Source: Paracoccaceae bacterium
GTDB taxonomy: Bacteria > Pseudomonadota > Alphaproteobacteria > Rhodobacterales > Rhodobacteraceae
Assembly: GCA_020832655.1 (NCBI GenBank)
Contig: JAFIEF010000005.1
Coordinates: 42,050-106,049 of the forward strand
Direction: 5' to 3'
Length of the DNA stretch: 64,000 nt
Both the position numbers and the translations under genes were made by a program. The notes beneath the pieces were generated by a model, which was given only the letters and a program-made list of their open reading frames with translations, was not told the origin of the DNA and searched no databases. Below are positions 51,628 to 60,046 of this stretch, piece by piece. Numbering within the stretch: position 1 is the stretch's first letter; every line of letters starts with the position of its first letter.

Positions 51628-53115
51628 TCATACGGCAATCAGGAACAACGTGATTGCCGGGAAAGCCACAAGGATCACCACGCGGATCAGGTCGGATGCG
51701 ACAAAGGGCATTACGGCGCGATATGTGTCGGTGATGCGCGTCTTCGGGTCCATCGCATTGATCACGAACAGATTCATTCCCACAGGCGGGGTGATCAGCC
51801 CGACCTCGACCACGATCAGCACCAGAATGCCGAACCAGATCGCCGTCATCTCGATATTGGCGCGCTCCAGCGCCAGCGGGTTGACGCGGCGCAGTCCCAG
51901 CGCCTGAATCTGCTCGCGCGTCAGTTCCGCGCCCGACGCAATCGCGGCCTCGACACTGCGCAACATCTCTGGCGCAACCTCTACGCCTGCGCGGATCGCG
52001 GCGCGCGCGCGCTCGGCATGCAGATCGGCCATCGAGACGAAGTTGAAATCAAGCTCCATCATGATCGGCCAGAAGATCGGGATCGTCAGCAGAATCATCG
52101 ACAAGCTGTCCATCACGCAGCCCAGAATCAGATAGAAGCACAGGATCAGCAGCAGCACCATCAGCGGGCTGAAGCCCGACCCGCCAACCCAGGCGGCAAT
52201 GCTCTGCGGCACCTGGGTCAGCGCCAGAAAGCCGTTATAGAACGCCGCCCCGAAGATGATGAAGAAGATCATCGCGCTGGACCGCGCTGTCGAATAGAAG
52301 CTGTCGGCCAGCGTCTTGCGTGTCAGCCCGCCATTGGCCCAGGCAATCAACCCGGTGCCCAGCGCACCCACGGCAGCGCCTTCGGTGGGGGTGAACCAAC
52401 CCAGGTAGATCCCGCCCACCACCAGACCGAACACCACCATCACCGGCCAGACCTTGGCCAGCGCGCGCAGCCTTTCGCCCCAGGGAATGCGCGGGCGCGT
52501 GCCCGCCGCTTCGGGGTTCACGCGCACATAGATCGCAATCACCAGCATGTAGCCCAGCGCCGCCATGATGCCGGGAATGAAGGCGGCCAGGAACATCTTG
52601 GCAATGTTCTGCTCGGTCAGGATGGCATAGATCACCAGCACCACCGATGGCGGGATCAGAATGCCCAGCGTGCCGCCCGCAGCAAGCGTGGCCGTCGAGA
52701 AGCCACCCGCATAGCCATAGCGTTTGAGTTCGGGCAGCGCCACGCGGCTCATGGTGGCGGCAGTGGCCAGCGACGAGCCGCAAATCGCGCCAAAGCCCGC
52801 GCTGGAGCCGATAGCCGCCATCGCCACCCCGCCCTTGCGATGGCCCAGAAAGCCCTCGGCGGCCTTGAACAGCGCCTGCGACATCCCCCCCAGCGTGGCG
52901 AAATATCCCATCAGCAGGAACATCGGGATGATCGACAGCGAATAGCTGGCGAAGGTGGTGAAGGTTTCGGTATGCAACCGCGAAAACGGCATATTGGTAC
53001 CGCCCGTCACCAGCACCAGCCCGACCAGCCCGGTCAGGAACATGGCCAGCCCGATCGGCACGCGCAGGAAGATCAATGTCAGAAGGGCCGGGAAAGACAG
53101 GATCCCGATGGTCAT
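51628..53115 (-). CDS. dctM: TRAP transporter large permease DctM, with insertion
   Basis: A 495-residue membrane protein with about twelve transmembrane segments, the ion-coupled carrier of a TRAP system. Signatures include GYFATLGGMSQALFKAAEGFLGH, GSSAGFGAICGSSLATAATM and LIPPSVVLVIYA. It is longer than the common 430 residues because of about 65 extra charged residues at 358-422, between helices ending IPIFWPIMMEL and beginning MTAIWFGIL. The start at 53115 is 5 bases after the dctQ stop. Confidence 0.93.
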   Translation of the reverse strand: MTIGILSFPALLTLIFLRVPIGLAMFLTGLVGLVLVTGGTNMPFSRLHTETFTTFASYSLSIIPMFLLMGYFATLGGMSQALFKAAEGFLGHRKGGVAMAAIGSSAGFGAICGSSLATAATMSRVALPELKRYGYAGGFSTATLAAGGTLGILIPPSVVLVIYAILTEQNIAKMFLAAFIPGIMAALGYMLVIAIYVRVNPEAAGTRPRIPWGERLRALAKVWPVMVVFGLVVGGIYLGWFTPTEGAAVGALGTGLIAWANGGLTRKTLADSFYSTARSSAMIFFIIFGAAFYNGFLALTQVPQSIAAWVGGSGFSPLMVLLLILCFYLILGCVMDSLSMILLTIPIFWPIMMELDFNFVSMADLHAERARAAIRAGVEVAPEMLRSVEAAIASGAELTREQIQALGLRRVNPLALERANIEMTAIWFGILVLIVVEVGLITPPVGMNLFVINAMDPKTRITDTYRAVMPFVASDLIRVVILVAFPAITLFLIAV

Positions 53116-53120
53116 TGCGC

Positions 53121-53705
53121 TCAATGCTCGCCCTCCCCGCCTTCGCCGATGATGTCGGTGCCGGTGATTGCTTCTTGTGCGCGCACAACAACCATGTAGA
53201 CGCCGACAATCGCGACCACCGCAGCGGCCACGGTGCAGGCGGCATAGGGCCACCAATAGGGGATTTCCAGCAGATAGGTGGTCTGGCCGGTCTGTACGCG
53301 CCGCAGCATCCCCATTGTCAGCCGCCACGCAATCAGGATCAGCGCGCCGCTGAACACGATCTCGATGACCAGCCGCAGCCAGCGCTGGGTCTGCTCGCGC
53401 AGGAACGAGGTGAAGATATCCACCCGCGCATGACCCACGGTGATCTGGCATAGCGGCAGAAAGCAAAAGATGGCAAAGCCCATGCCCAGCTCGGTCAGTT
53501 CGTAATCACCGAAGATCGGGCCAACCCCCATCCCCAGCAGGCCAGTGGCCAGCCCCGGCATCAGACCCTGCGCAATGTCGCCATGCAGAAAGGCGTTCAG
53601 ATGCCGCCCCAGAATGGAAATGCAGGTCATCAGCACCAATGCCGACAGGATAAGCCCGCCCAGCAAGGCCAATGCCCGCGACAGCGCCATGACAATCGAA
53701 TGCAT
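53121..53705 (-). CDS. dctQ: TRAP transporter small permease DctQ
   Basis: A 194-residue four-helix membrane protein (LALLGGLILSALVLMTCISILGRH; ELGMGFAIFCFLPLCQITVGHARVD; LRLVIEIVFSGALILIAWRL; WWPYAACTVAAAVVAIVGVYMVV) that pairs with DctM. ARVDIF in the second loop is typical. AAGGGG lies well placed before the ATG at 53705. The loop between helices one and two is longer than usual. Confidence 0.92.
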   Translation of the reverse strand: MHSIVMALSRALALLGGLILSALVLMTCISILGRHLNAFLHGDIAQGLMPGLATGLLGMGVGPIFGDYELTELGMGFAIFCFLPLCQITVGHARVDIFTSFLREQTQRWLRLVIEIVFSGALILIAWRLTMGMLRRVQTGQTTYLLEIPYWWPYAACTVAAAVVAIVGVYMVVVRAQEAITGTDIIGEGGEGEH

Positions 53706-53844
53706 GTCAGCCCCTTGATTTCGGTCCCGCCCCACCAGCCGGTCACGGATCGTCGCACCCCGCACAGGCATGGACAGTCTGGCCGGTGCCCCTGCCCAGC
53801 GCAAGCCCTGCGGCGCGCAGATGCAAAGGGCCGTTTCGTCAGCA

Positions 53845-53872
53845 GGGCGGCTTCCTGCACTGGAAGCCGCCC
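53845..53872 (-). other. Stem-loop between dctP and dctQ
   Basis: GGGCGGCTTC (53845-53854) and GAAGCCGCCC (53863-53872) form a perfect 10-bp stem with an 8-base loop and no T run in either direction. In the 201-base gap after the binding-protein gene, it fits an mRNA-stabilising hairpin that lets dctP be made in excess over the permease genes. Confidence 0.6.
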
Positions 53873-53906
53873 CGATTTCTGCCTTGTGCGCGGTCTTTCG
53901 ACCTGA

Positions 53907-54956
53907 TCAGTTCGCCGCCTCGTATTCGGCCATCAACGCGCGCGCACGGTCGATCAGCGCCTGACCGTCAATGCCACGCCCGGTGACTTCGTCGACCCAG
54001 CGAGCCTGAATCGGCTCTGCCCGTGCGCGCCACTCATCAACCGCATCGCCCGAAACCGTGATGATGTTGTTGCCAAGCTCTTCGGCCATTTCACGCCCCG
54101 GCGCGTCCCAATCCTGCTGCGTGCCGCCCGCGAAGATCGAGAATTCCAGCCCGGAATTGTCGTCGATCACGGCCTTCAGATCATCGGGCAGCGAATCGTA
54201 CTTTTCCTGATTCATTGCCAGCACGAAGGTCACGGTATAAAGCATGTCGCCTTCGAACTCTGTGTGGTTTTCCACCAGTTCGGGAATGCGCAGCGACGGT
54301 GTCACTTCCCAAGGCATGATCGCGCCGTTGATCACCCCGCGCGACAGCGCTTCGGGCGATTGCGCGATCGGCATGCCGACCGGGGTCGCGCCCAGCGCTT
54401 CCAGCAATTGCACGGTCAGGCGCGAGGGGCCGCGAATCTGCATCCCGCGCAAATCATCGGGGCTGTTGACCGCATCTTCTGTGTGGATCACGCCCGGACC
54501 ATGCACCCAGGTTGCCAGGATCTTGGTTTCCGAGAATTCCTCCTGCATCGTTTCCTCGAACATATGCCAATAGGCATAGGATGCGGCGCGCGCATCGCTG
54601 ACCATGAAGGGCAGTTCAAAGACTTCGGTGCTGGGGAAGCGGCCCGGCGTCAGCCCGACCACGGTCCAGATCACATCTGCCGTGCCGGACACGGCCTGAT
54701 CGTAAAGCTCGCCCGGTGTGCCGCCAAGCTGCATCGCCGGGAAGCGGTCAACCTTGATGCGTCCGGCACTGTCGGCCTCGACACGGTCGGCCCAGACATC
54801 CAGAATATGCGTGGGCACATTGGCTTGCGCGGCCAGGAAGTGGTGCAGCCGCAGCGTGACGTCCTGCGCCAAAGCCGCGCTGGTGCCAAGGCCAAGCGTC
54901 AACGCACCCAGGGCTGCGCCCCCCATTAGCCCGCACAGGGTTCTGCGTTTGGTCAT
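53907..54956 (-). CDS. dctP: TRAP transporter solute-binding protein DctP
   Basis: A 349-residue periplasmic binding protein with a signal peptide (MTKRRTLCGLMGGAALGALTL, cleavage near ALAQ). The DctP fold is recognisable from LRLHHFLAAQANVPTHILDVWADRVE, the conserved Arg in GMQIRGPSR that contacts a substrate carboxylate, and the following NGAIMPWEV. GGGAGGAG precedes the start. The ligand is probably an organic acid; its location next to the paaX-paa genes makes an aromatic acid possible. First gene of dctPQM. Confidence 0.93.
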   Translation of the reverse strand: MTKRRTLCGLMGGAALGALTLGLGTSAALAQDVTLRLHHFLAAQANVPTHILDVWADRVEADSAGRIKVDRFPAMQLGGTPGELYDQAVSGTADVIWTVVGLTPGRFPSTEVFELPFMVSDARAASYAYWHMFEETMQEEFSETKILATWVHGPGVIHTEDAVNSPDDLRGMQIRGPSRLTVQLLEALGATPVGMPIAQSPEALSRGVINGAIMPWEVTPSLRIPELVENHTEFEGDMLYTVTFVLAMNQEKYDSLPDDLKAVIDDNSGLEFSIFAGGTQQDWDAPGREMAEELGNNIITVSGDAVDEWRARAEPIQARWVDEVTGRGIDGQALIDRARALMAEYEAAN

Positions 54957-54976
54957 CTACTCCTCCCAAAGATAAT

Positions 54977-54990
54977 GTTGCATCCGCAAC
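54977..54990. promoter_or_regulatory. Small palindrome upstream of dctP
   Basis: GTTGC, ATCC, GCAAC at 54977-54990, about 20-34 bases before the dctP start codon, so in the untranslated leader or overlapping the promoter. Short, and only suggestive of an operator. Confidence 0.3.
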
Positions 54991-55033
54991 GATCAGTCAA
55001 AACACAACTCGCGCATCAATGCCAGCTTTTTTT

Positions 55034-55047
55034 GACCGAGCGGTTGA
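55034..55047. promoter_or_regulatory. Candidate operator in the dctP-paaX intergenic region
   Basis: GACCGAGCGGTTGA, with the perfect core ACCG-AG-CGGT. A related sequence in the opposite sense overlaps the expected start of paa transcription at 56158-56171, and the two share TnGACCGAnnGGT. It is between the divergent dctP and paaX genes, so it could control either. Confidence 0.5.
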
Positions 55048-55202
55048 TTTTGTTTCCTTCAGCTTTCGGGCTGGTTTGCATATGCTGCGATTTTTCCTTG
55101 CAGGGCGCCAGATAATATTGCGCGAGCCGCGTCCGGCGTAACTCTTGCGCAAAGCGCGCTGCGAAGGCAGACTCGGTGCAGCCGAATTTACGGACCGATA
55201 CC

Positions 55203-56120
55203 GTGACTGATCCGATCCATGACCGCCTTGCAGAGCTTCTGACACACCACCCGCTGCGGGCGGGGCAGTTCATTGTCACCATTTATGGCGATGTCGTTGC
55301 GCCGCGCAATGACGCGCTGTGGATCGGCGATCTGATCGGCCTTTGCGCGCCTTTGGGCATCAGCGAAACACTGGTGCGCACGGCGATGTCGCGGCTGGTG
55401 GCCGCAGGGCAGATGGAAGGCGAACGCAAGGGGCGGCGCAGCTATTACCGGCTGACCGAAGCGGCCAATGCCGAATTTCTTGCCGCCGCGCAGGCCATCT
55501 ATGCCCCGCGCAACGGTGACGGGTGGCGCTTGCTGTGGTTCGCGGACCCCAGCGCCGCCTTGCAGGCAATCGATGCCGCCCAGGGCCGAATTGTCGCGCT
55601 GAACGCGCAATTCGCGCTGGGTCCGGCGCGGGGCGCGCCGCCAGATGGCGCTTTGGAGTTTGCAGCGCGGGCCGAAGACGCGCCTGCCCTGCTGCGGCAG
55701 ATGGCCCGGTCGCTCTGGCCGCTGGAAGCGCTTGGACATGCATATCAGCAGTTTCTGGATCAGGCCGCAGCGCTTGCCGATCCGGCACTGGCAGCGCGCC
55801 CTGATCTTGCCCTGACGGCGCGGTTGTTGCTGGTGCATTGGTTCCGCGCGGTCGCGCTGCGTGACCCGATGCTGCCGCCCGACGCACTGCCCGAGCGCTG
55901 GGCGGGGGTACAGGCACGGGCCGGGTTTGCGACGCTGTATCTGGCCCTGTCCAAGGCCGCTGATTCGCAGATCGCTGCGACATTGCAGGATGCGCGCGGG
56001 CCGCTGCCACAGCTTACCCCAGCGCTTCAGGCCCGGTATGACGCCCTGACGACGCAAGCCGGGACACAAACTGAATTTCATTTCAATAACTTGCCAAAAG
56101 CATCACAGCAAATGCGATAA
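55203..56120 (+). CDS. paaX: PaaX-family transcriptional repressor
   Basis: A 305-residue regulator with an N-terminal winged helix (GQFIVTIYGDVVAPRNDALWIGDLIGLCAPLGISETLVRTAMSRL, split here by description only) that matches the PaaX opening, including RKGRRSYYRLTEAA at the wing, and a C-terminal helical domain. PaaX in E. coli represses the paa genes and is released by phenylacetyl-CoA. The position directly before the paa operon fits. The start is a GTG at 55203 with CGGA upstream; a GTG at 55176 is an alternative. It is divergent from dctP. Confidence 0.9.
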   Translation: MTDPIHDRLAELLTHHPLRAGQFIVTIYGDVVAPRNDALWIGDLIGLCAPLGISETLVRTAMSRLVAAGQMEGERKGRRSYYRLTEAANAEFLAAAQAIYAPRNGDGWRLLWFADPSAALQAIDAAQGRIVALNAQFALGPARGAPPDGALEFAARAEDAPALLRQMARSLWPLEALGHAYQQFLDQAAALADPALAARPDLALTARLLLVHWFRAVALRDPMLPPDALPERWAGVQARAGFATLYLALSKAADSQIAATLQDARGPLPQLTPALQARYDALTTQAGTQTEFHFNNLPKASQQMR

Positions 56121-56126
56121 TTTGTT

Positions 56127-56154
56127 TTGACCTGTGATGTTTTGAATGTATATT
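56127..56154 (+). promoter_or_regulatory. Promoter of the paa operon
   Basis: TTGACC (56127-56132), a 16-base spacer and TATATT (56149-56154) form a near-consensus housekeeping promoter just after the paaX stop; transcription would start near 56161. Two copies of GTTTTGA, 15 bases apart, overlap it at 56124 and 56139. Confidence 0.65.
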
Positions 56155-56157
56155 CCT

Positions 56158-56171
56158 GACCATTCGGTCGA
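56158..56171. promoter_or_regulatory. Candidate operator at the paa transcription start
   Basis: GACCATTCGGTCGA, with the inverted pair GACC and GGTC around four bases. It covers the predicted transcription start, a position suited to repression, and matches the motif at 55034-55047 when read in reverse. Confidence 0.55.
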
Positions 56172-56197
56172 TGAATTGACCCGCTTTGGGAGGAGCG

Positions 56198-57403
56198 ATG
56201 CCACACGCCTTTATCTGCGACGCGCTGCGCACACCTGTTGGCCGCTATGGCGGCGCGCTGGCCTCTGTCCGCGCGGACGACCTTGCGGCGATCCCGCTGC
56301 AGGCGCTGATGGCGCGGCATGGCGACATGGACTGGTCTGCGATTGATGACGCCGTCTTTGGCTGCGCCAATCAGGCGGGTGAAGACAACCGCAATGTCGC
56401 GCGCATGGCCACGCTGCTGGCGGGGCTGCCGGTGGCGGTGCCGGGGATCACGGTGAACCGGCTTTGCGCCTCTGGCCTTGATGCGGTGGGCATGGCCGCG
56501 CGCGCAATCCGCGCGGGCGATGCCGGGCTGATGCTGGCGGGCGGTGTGGAAAGCATGAGCCGCGCGCCCTTTGTCATGCCCAAGGCCGAAGCTGCCTTTT
56601 CGCGCGCCAATGCGGTTTATGACACCACCATCGGCTGGCGCTTCGTGAACCCCAGGATGCGCGCACGCTATGGCGTTGATTCGATGCCGCAAACCGCCGA
56701 CAATGTCGCCGCTGACTGGGGCGTGTCGCGCGCCGATCAGGATGCTTTCGCGCTGCGCTCGCAACAGCGCTGGGCCGCTGCGCAAAAGACCGGACGTTTC
56801 GCCGACGAGATCTGCGCCGTCACGGTGGCGCAACGACGCGGCGAGCCGCTGGTCATCGACACCGACGAACATCCCCGCCCCGCCACCACGCCGGAAACGC
56901 TGGCGAAGCTGCCCGGCATCAACGGCCCCGATCTAAGTGTCACGGCAGGCAATGCCAGCGGCGTCAATGACGGCGCGGCGGCGCTGATCCTGGCCTCGGA
57001 AGTGGCCGCGCGCGAGCAGAACCTGACCCCGCGCGCGCGGGTGGTGGCAATGGCCGCGGCGGGCGTTGAGCCGCGCGTGATGGGCGTTGGCCCGGTGCCT
57101 GCGGTGCGCAAGGCGCTGGCGCTGGCGGGGCTGACAATCAGCGATATCGACCTGATCGAGCTGAATGAAGCCTTTGCCGCACAGGCGCTGGCGGTGCTGC
57201 GCGATCTGGGGCTGCCCGATGACGCCGATCATGTGAACCCCAATGGCGGCGCGATTGCGATGGGCCACCCGCTGGGCGCATCCGGCGCGCGGATGGTGAC
57301 AGCGGCAATGTGGGAACTGAGCCGCCGCGGCGGGCGATATGCGCTGTGCACCATGTGTGTGGGCGTGGGGCAAGGGGTTGCCCTGATACTCGAACGGGTC
57401 TGA
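56198..57403 (+). CDS. 3-oxoadipyl-CoA thiolase type (PaaJ/PcaF-like)
   Basis: A 401-residue thiolase. The acyl-accepting Cys is Cys90 in [13 protein letters not shown]; the C-terminal blocks [17 protein letters not shown] and [14 protein letters not shown] supply the catalytic His and second Cys. As the first gene of the paa operon it most likely performs the final cleavage of 3-oxoadipyl-CoA to succinyl-CoA and acetyl-CoA and/or the 3-oxo-5,6-dehydrosuberyl-CoA step (PaaJ). The start has GGGAGGAG upstream. Confidence 0.9.
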   Translation: MPHAFICDALRTPVGRYGGALASVRADDLAAIPLQALMARHGDMDWSAIDDAVFGCANQAGEDNRNVARMATLLAGLPVAVPGITVNRLCASGLDAVGMAARAIRAGDAGLMLAGGVESMSRAPFVMPKAEAAFSRANAVYDTTIGWRFVNPRMRARYGVDSMPQTADNVAADWGVSRADQDAFALRSQQRWAAAQKTGRFADEICAVTVAQRRGEPLVIDTDEHPRPATTPETLAKLPGINGPDLSVTAGNASGVNDGAAALILASEVAAREQNLTPRARVVAMAAAGVEPRVMGVGPVPAVRKALALAGLTISDIDLIELNEAFAAQALAVLRDLGLPDDADHVNPNGGAIAMGHPLGASGARMVTAAMWELSRRGGRYALCTMCVGVGQGVALILERV

Positions 57404-57423
57404 GACAAAAGGGGAAAACGGCA

Positions 57424-58401
57424 ATGTATGCGCAGATGGTGACATCCGAAGCCAGCAATGAAGATCCCGAAAAGCTTGCCGCCTTTCAGGCGCGCATTGA
57501 TGCGGGTGAAAAGATCGAACCCAAGGACTGGATGCCCGAAGGCTATCGCAAGACGCTTATTCGGCAGATCGGCCAGCACGCCCATTCCGAGATTGTGGGC
57601 CAGTTGCCCGAAGGCAACTGGATCACCCGCGCGCCCACGCTGGAACGCAAGGCGATCCTGCTGGCCAAGGTGCAGGATGAGGCGGGCCACGGGCTGTATC
57701 TTTACTGCGCCGCCGAAACGCTGGGCGTCAGCCGCGACGAGCTGACCGAGGCGCTGCTGGCGGGCAAGATGAAGTATTCCTCGATCTTCAACTATCCGAC
57801 GCTGAACTGGGCCGATATCGGTGCTGTGGGCTGGCTGGTGGATGGCGCGGCGATCATGAATCAGGTACCGCTGCAACGCACCAGCTTCGGCCCCTATAGC
57901 CGCGCCATGATCCGCATCTGCAAGGAGGAAAGCTTTCATCAGCGCCAAGGCTATGACATCATGATGAAGATGGCGCAAGGAACGCCGGAACAAAAGGCGA
58001 TGGCGCAGGATGCGCTCAACCGCTTCTGGTATCCCAGCCTGATGATGTTCGGCCCCTCGGACCGCGATTCGGTGCATTCGGCGCAGTCGATGGCGTGGAA
58101 GATCAAGATCAACACCAATGACGAGCTGCGCCAGAAATTCGTCGACCAGACTGTGCCGCAAGCCGAATATCTGGGCCTGACCATCCCCGACCCCGATCTG
58201 AAATGGAACGAGGAAAAGGGCGGCTATGATTTCAGCGAACCCGACTGGTCGGAGTTCTTCGAAGTGATCAAGGGCAATGGTCCGTGCAATGCCGAACGCA
58301 TGGAAGCACGGCAGAAAGCCTGGGATGACGGCGCCTGGTTCCGCGACGGGCTGATGGCGCATGCCAAGAAGCGCGCGGCGGCCAGGGTCGCGGCTGAATA
58401 G
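57424..58401 (+). CDS. paaA: Phenylacetyl-CoA epoxidase catalytic subunit PaaA
   Basis: The diiron catalytic subunit of the PaaABC(D)E multicomponent oxygenase, which converts phenylacetyl-CoA to its ring 1,2-epoxide. The protein is 325 residues and its ligand set is intact by inspection: Glu56 (HAHSEIVG), Glu86 and His89 (DEAGH), and Glu169 and His172 (EESFH). It follows the thiolase by 20 bases with AAAAGGGG as ribosome binding site. Confidence 0.96.
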   Translation: MYAQMVTSEASNEDPEKLAAFQARIDAGEKIEPKDWMPEGYRKTLIRQIGQHAHSEIVGQLPEGNWITRAPTLERKAILLAKVQDEAGHGLYLYCAAETLGVSRDELTEALLAGKMKYSSIFNYPTLNWADIGAVGWLVDGAAIMNQVPLQRTSFGPYSRAMIRICKEESFHQRQGYDIMMKMAQGTPEQKAMAQDALNRFWYPSLMMFGPSDRDSVHSAQSMAWKIKINTNDELRQKFVDQTVPQAEYLGLTIPDPDLKWNEEKGGYDFSEPDWSEFFEVIKGNGPCNAERMEARQKAWDDGAWFRDGLMAHAKKRAAARVAAE

Positions 58402-58410
58402 TCGCGATCA

Positions 58411-58471
58411 GGGGGCGTTGCCCCCTACGGCCTGCGGCCTACCCCAGGATATTTGAACAAGGATGAAAGGG
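58411..58471 (+). repeat. Intergenic repeat, copy 3
   Basis: A hairpin (GGGGGC, GTT, GCCCCC at 58411-58425) and a second small palindrome (GGCC, TGC, GGCC) are followed by CAGGATATTTGAAC and AAGGATGAAAGGG (58445-58471). It fills the gap between paaA and paaB; its AAAGGG lies 8 bases before the paaB ATG and serves as the ribosome binding site. Confidence 0.7.
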
Positions 58472-58478
58472 CTGAGAT

Positions 58479-58763
58479 ATGTCAAGTGAATGGCCTTTAT
58501 GGGAGATTTTCATTCGCGGCCAGCATGGGCTGAACCACCGTCATGTCGGCAGCCTGCACGCGCCCGATGCCGCGCTGGCGATCAAGCATGCGCGCGATGT
58601 CTATACGCGGCGCAATGAAGGCGTCAGCATCTGGGTGGTGCCGTCGGATGCGATCACCGCCTCCAGCCCGTCCGACAAGGGGCCGCTGTTCGAGCCGTCA
58701 AATGCCAAGGTCTATCGCCACCCGACCTTTTTCGACATCCCCGATGAAGTGGGGAAGATGTGA
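58479..58763 (+). CDS. paaB: Phenylacetyl-CoA epoxidase subunit PaaB
   Basis: A 94-residue small subunit of the epoxidase, recognised by WPLWEIFIRGQHGLNHRHVGSLHA and YTRRNEGVSIWVVPS. It bridges PaaA-PaaC heterodimers and is required for activity. It is separated from paaA by the third copy of the intergenic repeat and overlaps paaC by one base. Confidence 0.95.
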   Translation: MSSEWPLWEIFIRGQHGLNHRHVGSLHAPDAALAIKHARDVYTRRNEGVSIWVVPSDAITASSPSDKGPLFEPSNAKVYRHPTFFDIPDEVGKM

Positions 58764-59536
58764 TGGCGCTGGCGGCTTTGGATCTGGATCAGGCGCTGTT
58801 TGAAGGGCTGTGCCGGCTGGGTGACAGTACGCTGGTGCTGGGGCACCGCGTGTCGGAATGGTGCGGTCATGCGCCAGTGCTGGAAGAAGACATTGCGCTG
58901 GCCAATGTGGCACTTGACCTGATCGGACAGACCCAGATGTGGCTGGGGCTGGCAGGCGAGGTCGAGGGCAAGGGCCGCGATGCCGATACGCTGGCCTTCC
59001 GCCGCGATGTCTGGGACTTTCGCAACCTGCTGCTGGTCGAACGGCCCAATGGCGATTTCGGCCACACGCTGATGCGCCAGTTCCTGTTCGATGCCTGGCA
59101 CCAGCCGATGCTGAAGGCGCTGGAAGGCTCCGGCGATGCCCGCATCGCCGAGATTGCCGCCAAGGCGGGCAAGGAAGTGGCCTATCATCTGGAACGCTCG
59201 GCCGATCTGGTGATCCGGCTGGGTGATGGAACCACCGAGAGCCACCAGCGGATGCAGACGGCGCTGGACAAGCTGTGGCCCTATACCGGCGAGATGATGA
59301 TGGCAGATGCCACCGATCAGGCACTGGCCGGGGCCGGGATCATTGCGGCGCCCGACAGCCTTCGGCCCGCATGGGACGCGCTGGTGGGCGAAGTGCTGAC
59401 CGAGGCCACACTGAAGCCGCCCGAAGGCCGCTATATGCATAAGGGCGGCAAGCAGGGCACCCATTCCGAGCATCTGGGCCATATGCTGACCGAGATGCAA
59501 TGGCTGCAACGCGCCTACCCCGACGCCAAATGGTAA
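58763..59536 (+). CDS. paaC: Phenylacetyl-CoA epoxidase structural subunit PaaC
   Basis: A 257-residue ferritin-fold partner of PaaA. Seen: GDSTLVLGHRVSEWCGHAPVLEEDIALANVALDLIGQ. PaaC carries no functional diiron centre in characterised enzymes and stabilises PaaA. The ATG at 58763 follows the paaB stop in TGATG. It overlaps paaD. Confidence 0.95.
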   Translation: MALAALDLDQALFEGLCRLGDSTLVLGHRVSEWCGHAPVLEEDIALANVALDLIGQTQMWLGLAGEVEGKGRDADTLAFRRDVWDFRNLLLVERPNGDFGHTLMRQFLFDAWHQPMLKALEGSGDARIAEIAAKAGKEVAYHLERSADLVIRLGDGTTESHQRMQTALDKLWPYTGEMMMADATDQALAGAGIIAAPDSLRPAWDALVGEVLTEATLKPPEGRYMHKGGKQGTHSEHLGHMLTEMQWLQRAYPDAKW

Positions 59537-60036
59537 GCGAGGCGCAGATATGGGAGTGGCTGGCCGAAGTGCCCGACCCCGAAATCCCGGTGATTTCGGT
59601 CACCGAGCTTGGCATCGTGCGTGATGTTGCTTTTGACGGGCCGGAGCTGGTGGTGACGGTAACACCCACATATTCGGGCTGCCCGGCAACATCGGTGATC
59701 AATTTCGAGATCGAGAAGAAGCTGCGCGAAAAGGGCGTGGGCAAGCTGCGGCTGGAACGCCGCCTTGACCCGCCCTGGACCACCGACTGGATCGCGCCCG
59801 AAGCACGAGAGAAGCTGCGCGCCTATGGCATTGCACCGCCCATCGATGGCACCCGCGCCGAAGGGGTGGTGGCGGGCCGCATCAAGCGGCTGAACGGCGC
59901 GGCGCTGGTGGTGCCCTGCCCGCGCTGCGGGTCAGAGAACACGCAGAAAGTCAGCCAGTTCGGATCAACGCCCTGCAAGGCCGCCTATCAATGCCGCGAC
60001 TGTCTGGAACCGTTCGACTATTTCAAATGTATCTGA
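59530..60036 (+). CDS. paaD: PaaD, iron-sulfur/metal assembly-like protein
   Basis: A 168-residue protein with an N-terminal MIP18/SufT-type domain (VPDPEIPVISVTELGIV, Cys51 in YSGCPATSV) and a C-terminal zinc ribbon (Cys130, Cys133, Cys155, Cys158). It is thought to help mature the metal centres of the epoxidase or its reductase. The ATG at 59530 overlaps the end of paaC by 7 bases, so it is tightly coupled. Confidence 0.94.
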   Translation: MVSEAQIWEWLAEVPDPEIPVISVTELGIVRDVAFDGPELVVTVTPTYSGCPATSVINFEIEKKLREKGVGKLRLERRLDPPWTTDWIAPEAREKLRAYGIAPPIDGTRAEGVVAGRIKRLNGAALVVPCPRCGSENTQKVSQFGSTPCKAAYQCRDCLEPFDYFKCI

Positions 60037-60046
60037 GGGCCGCAAG

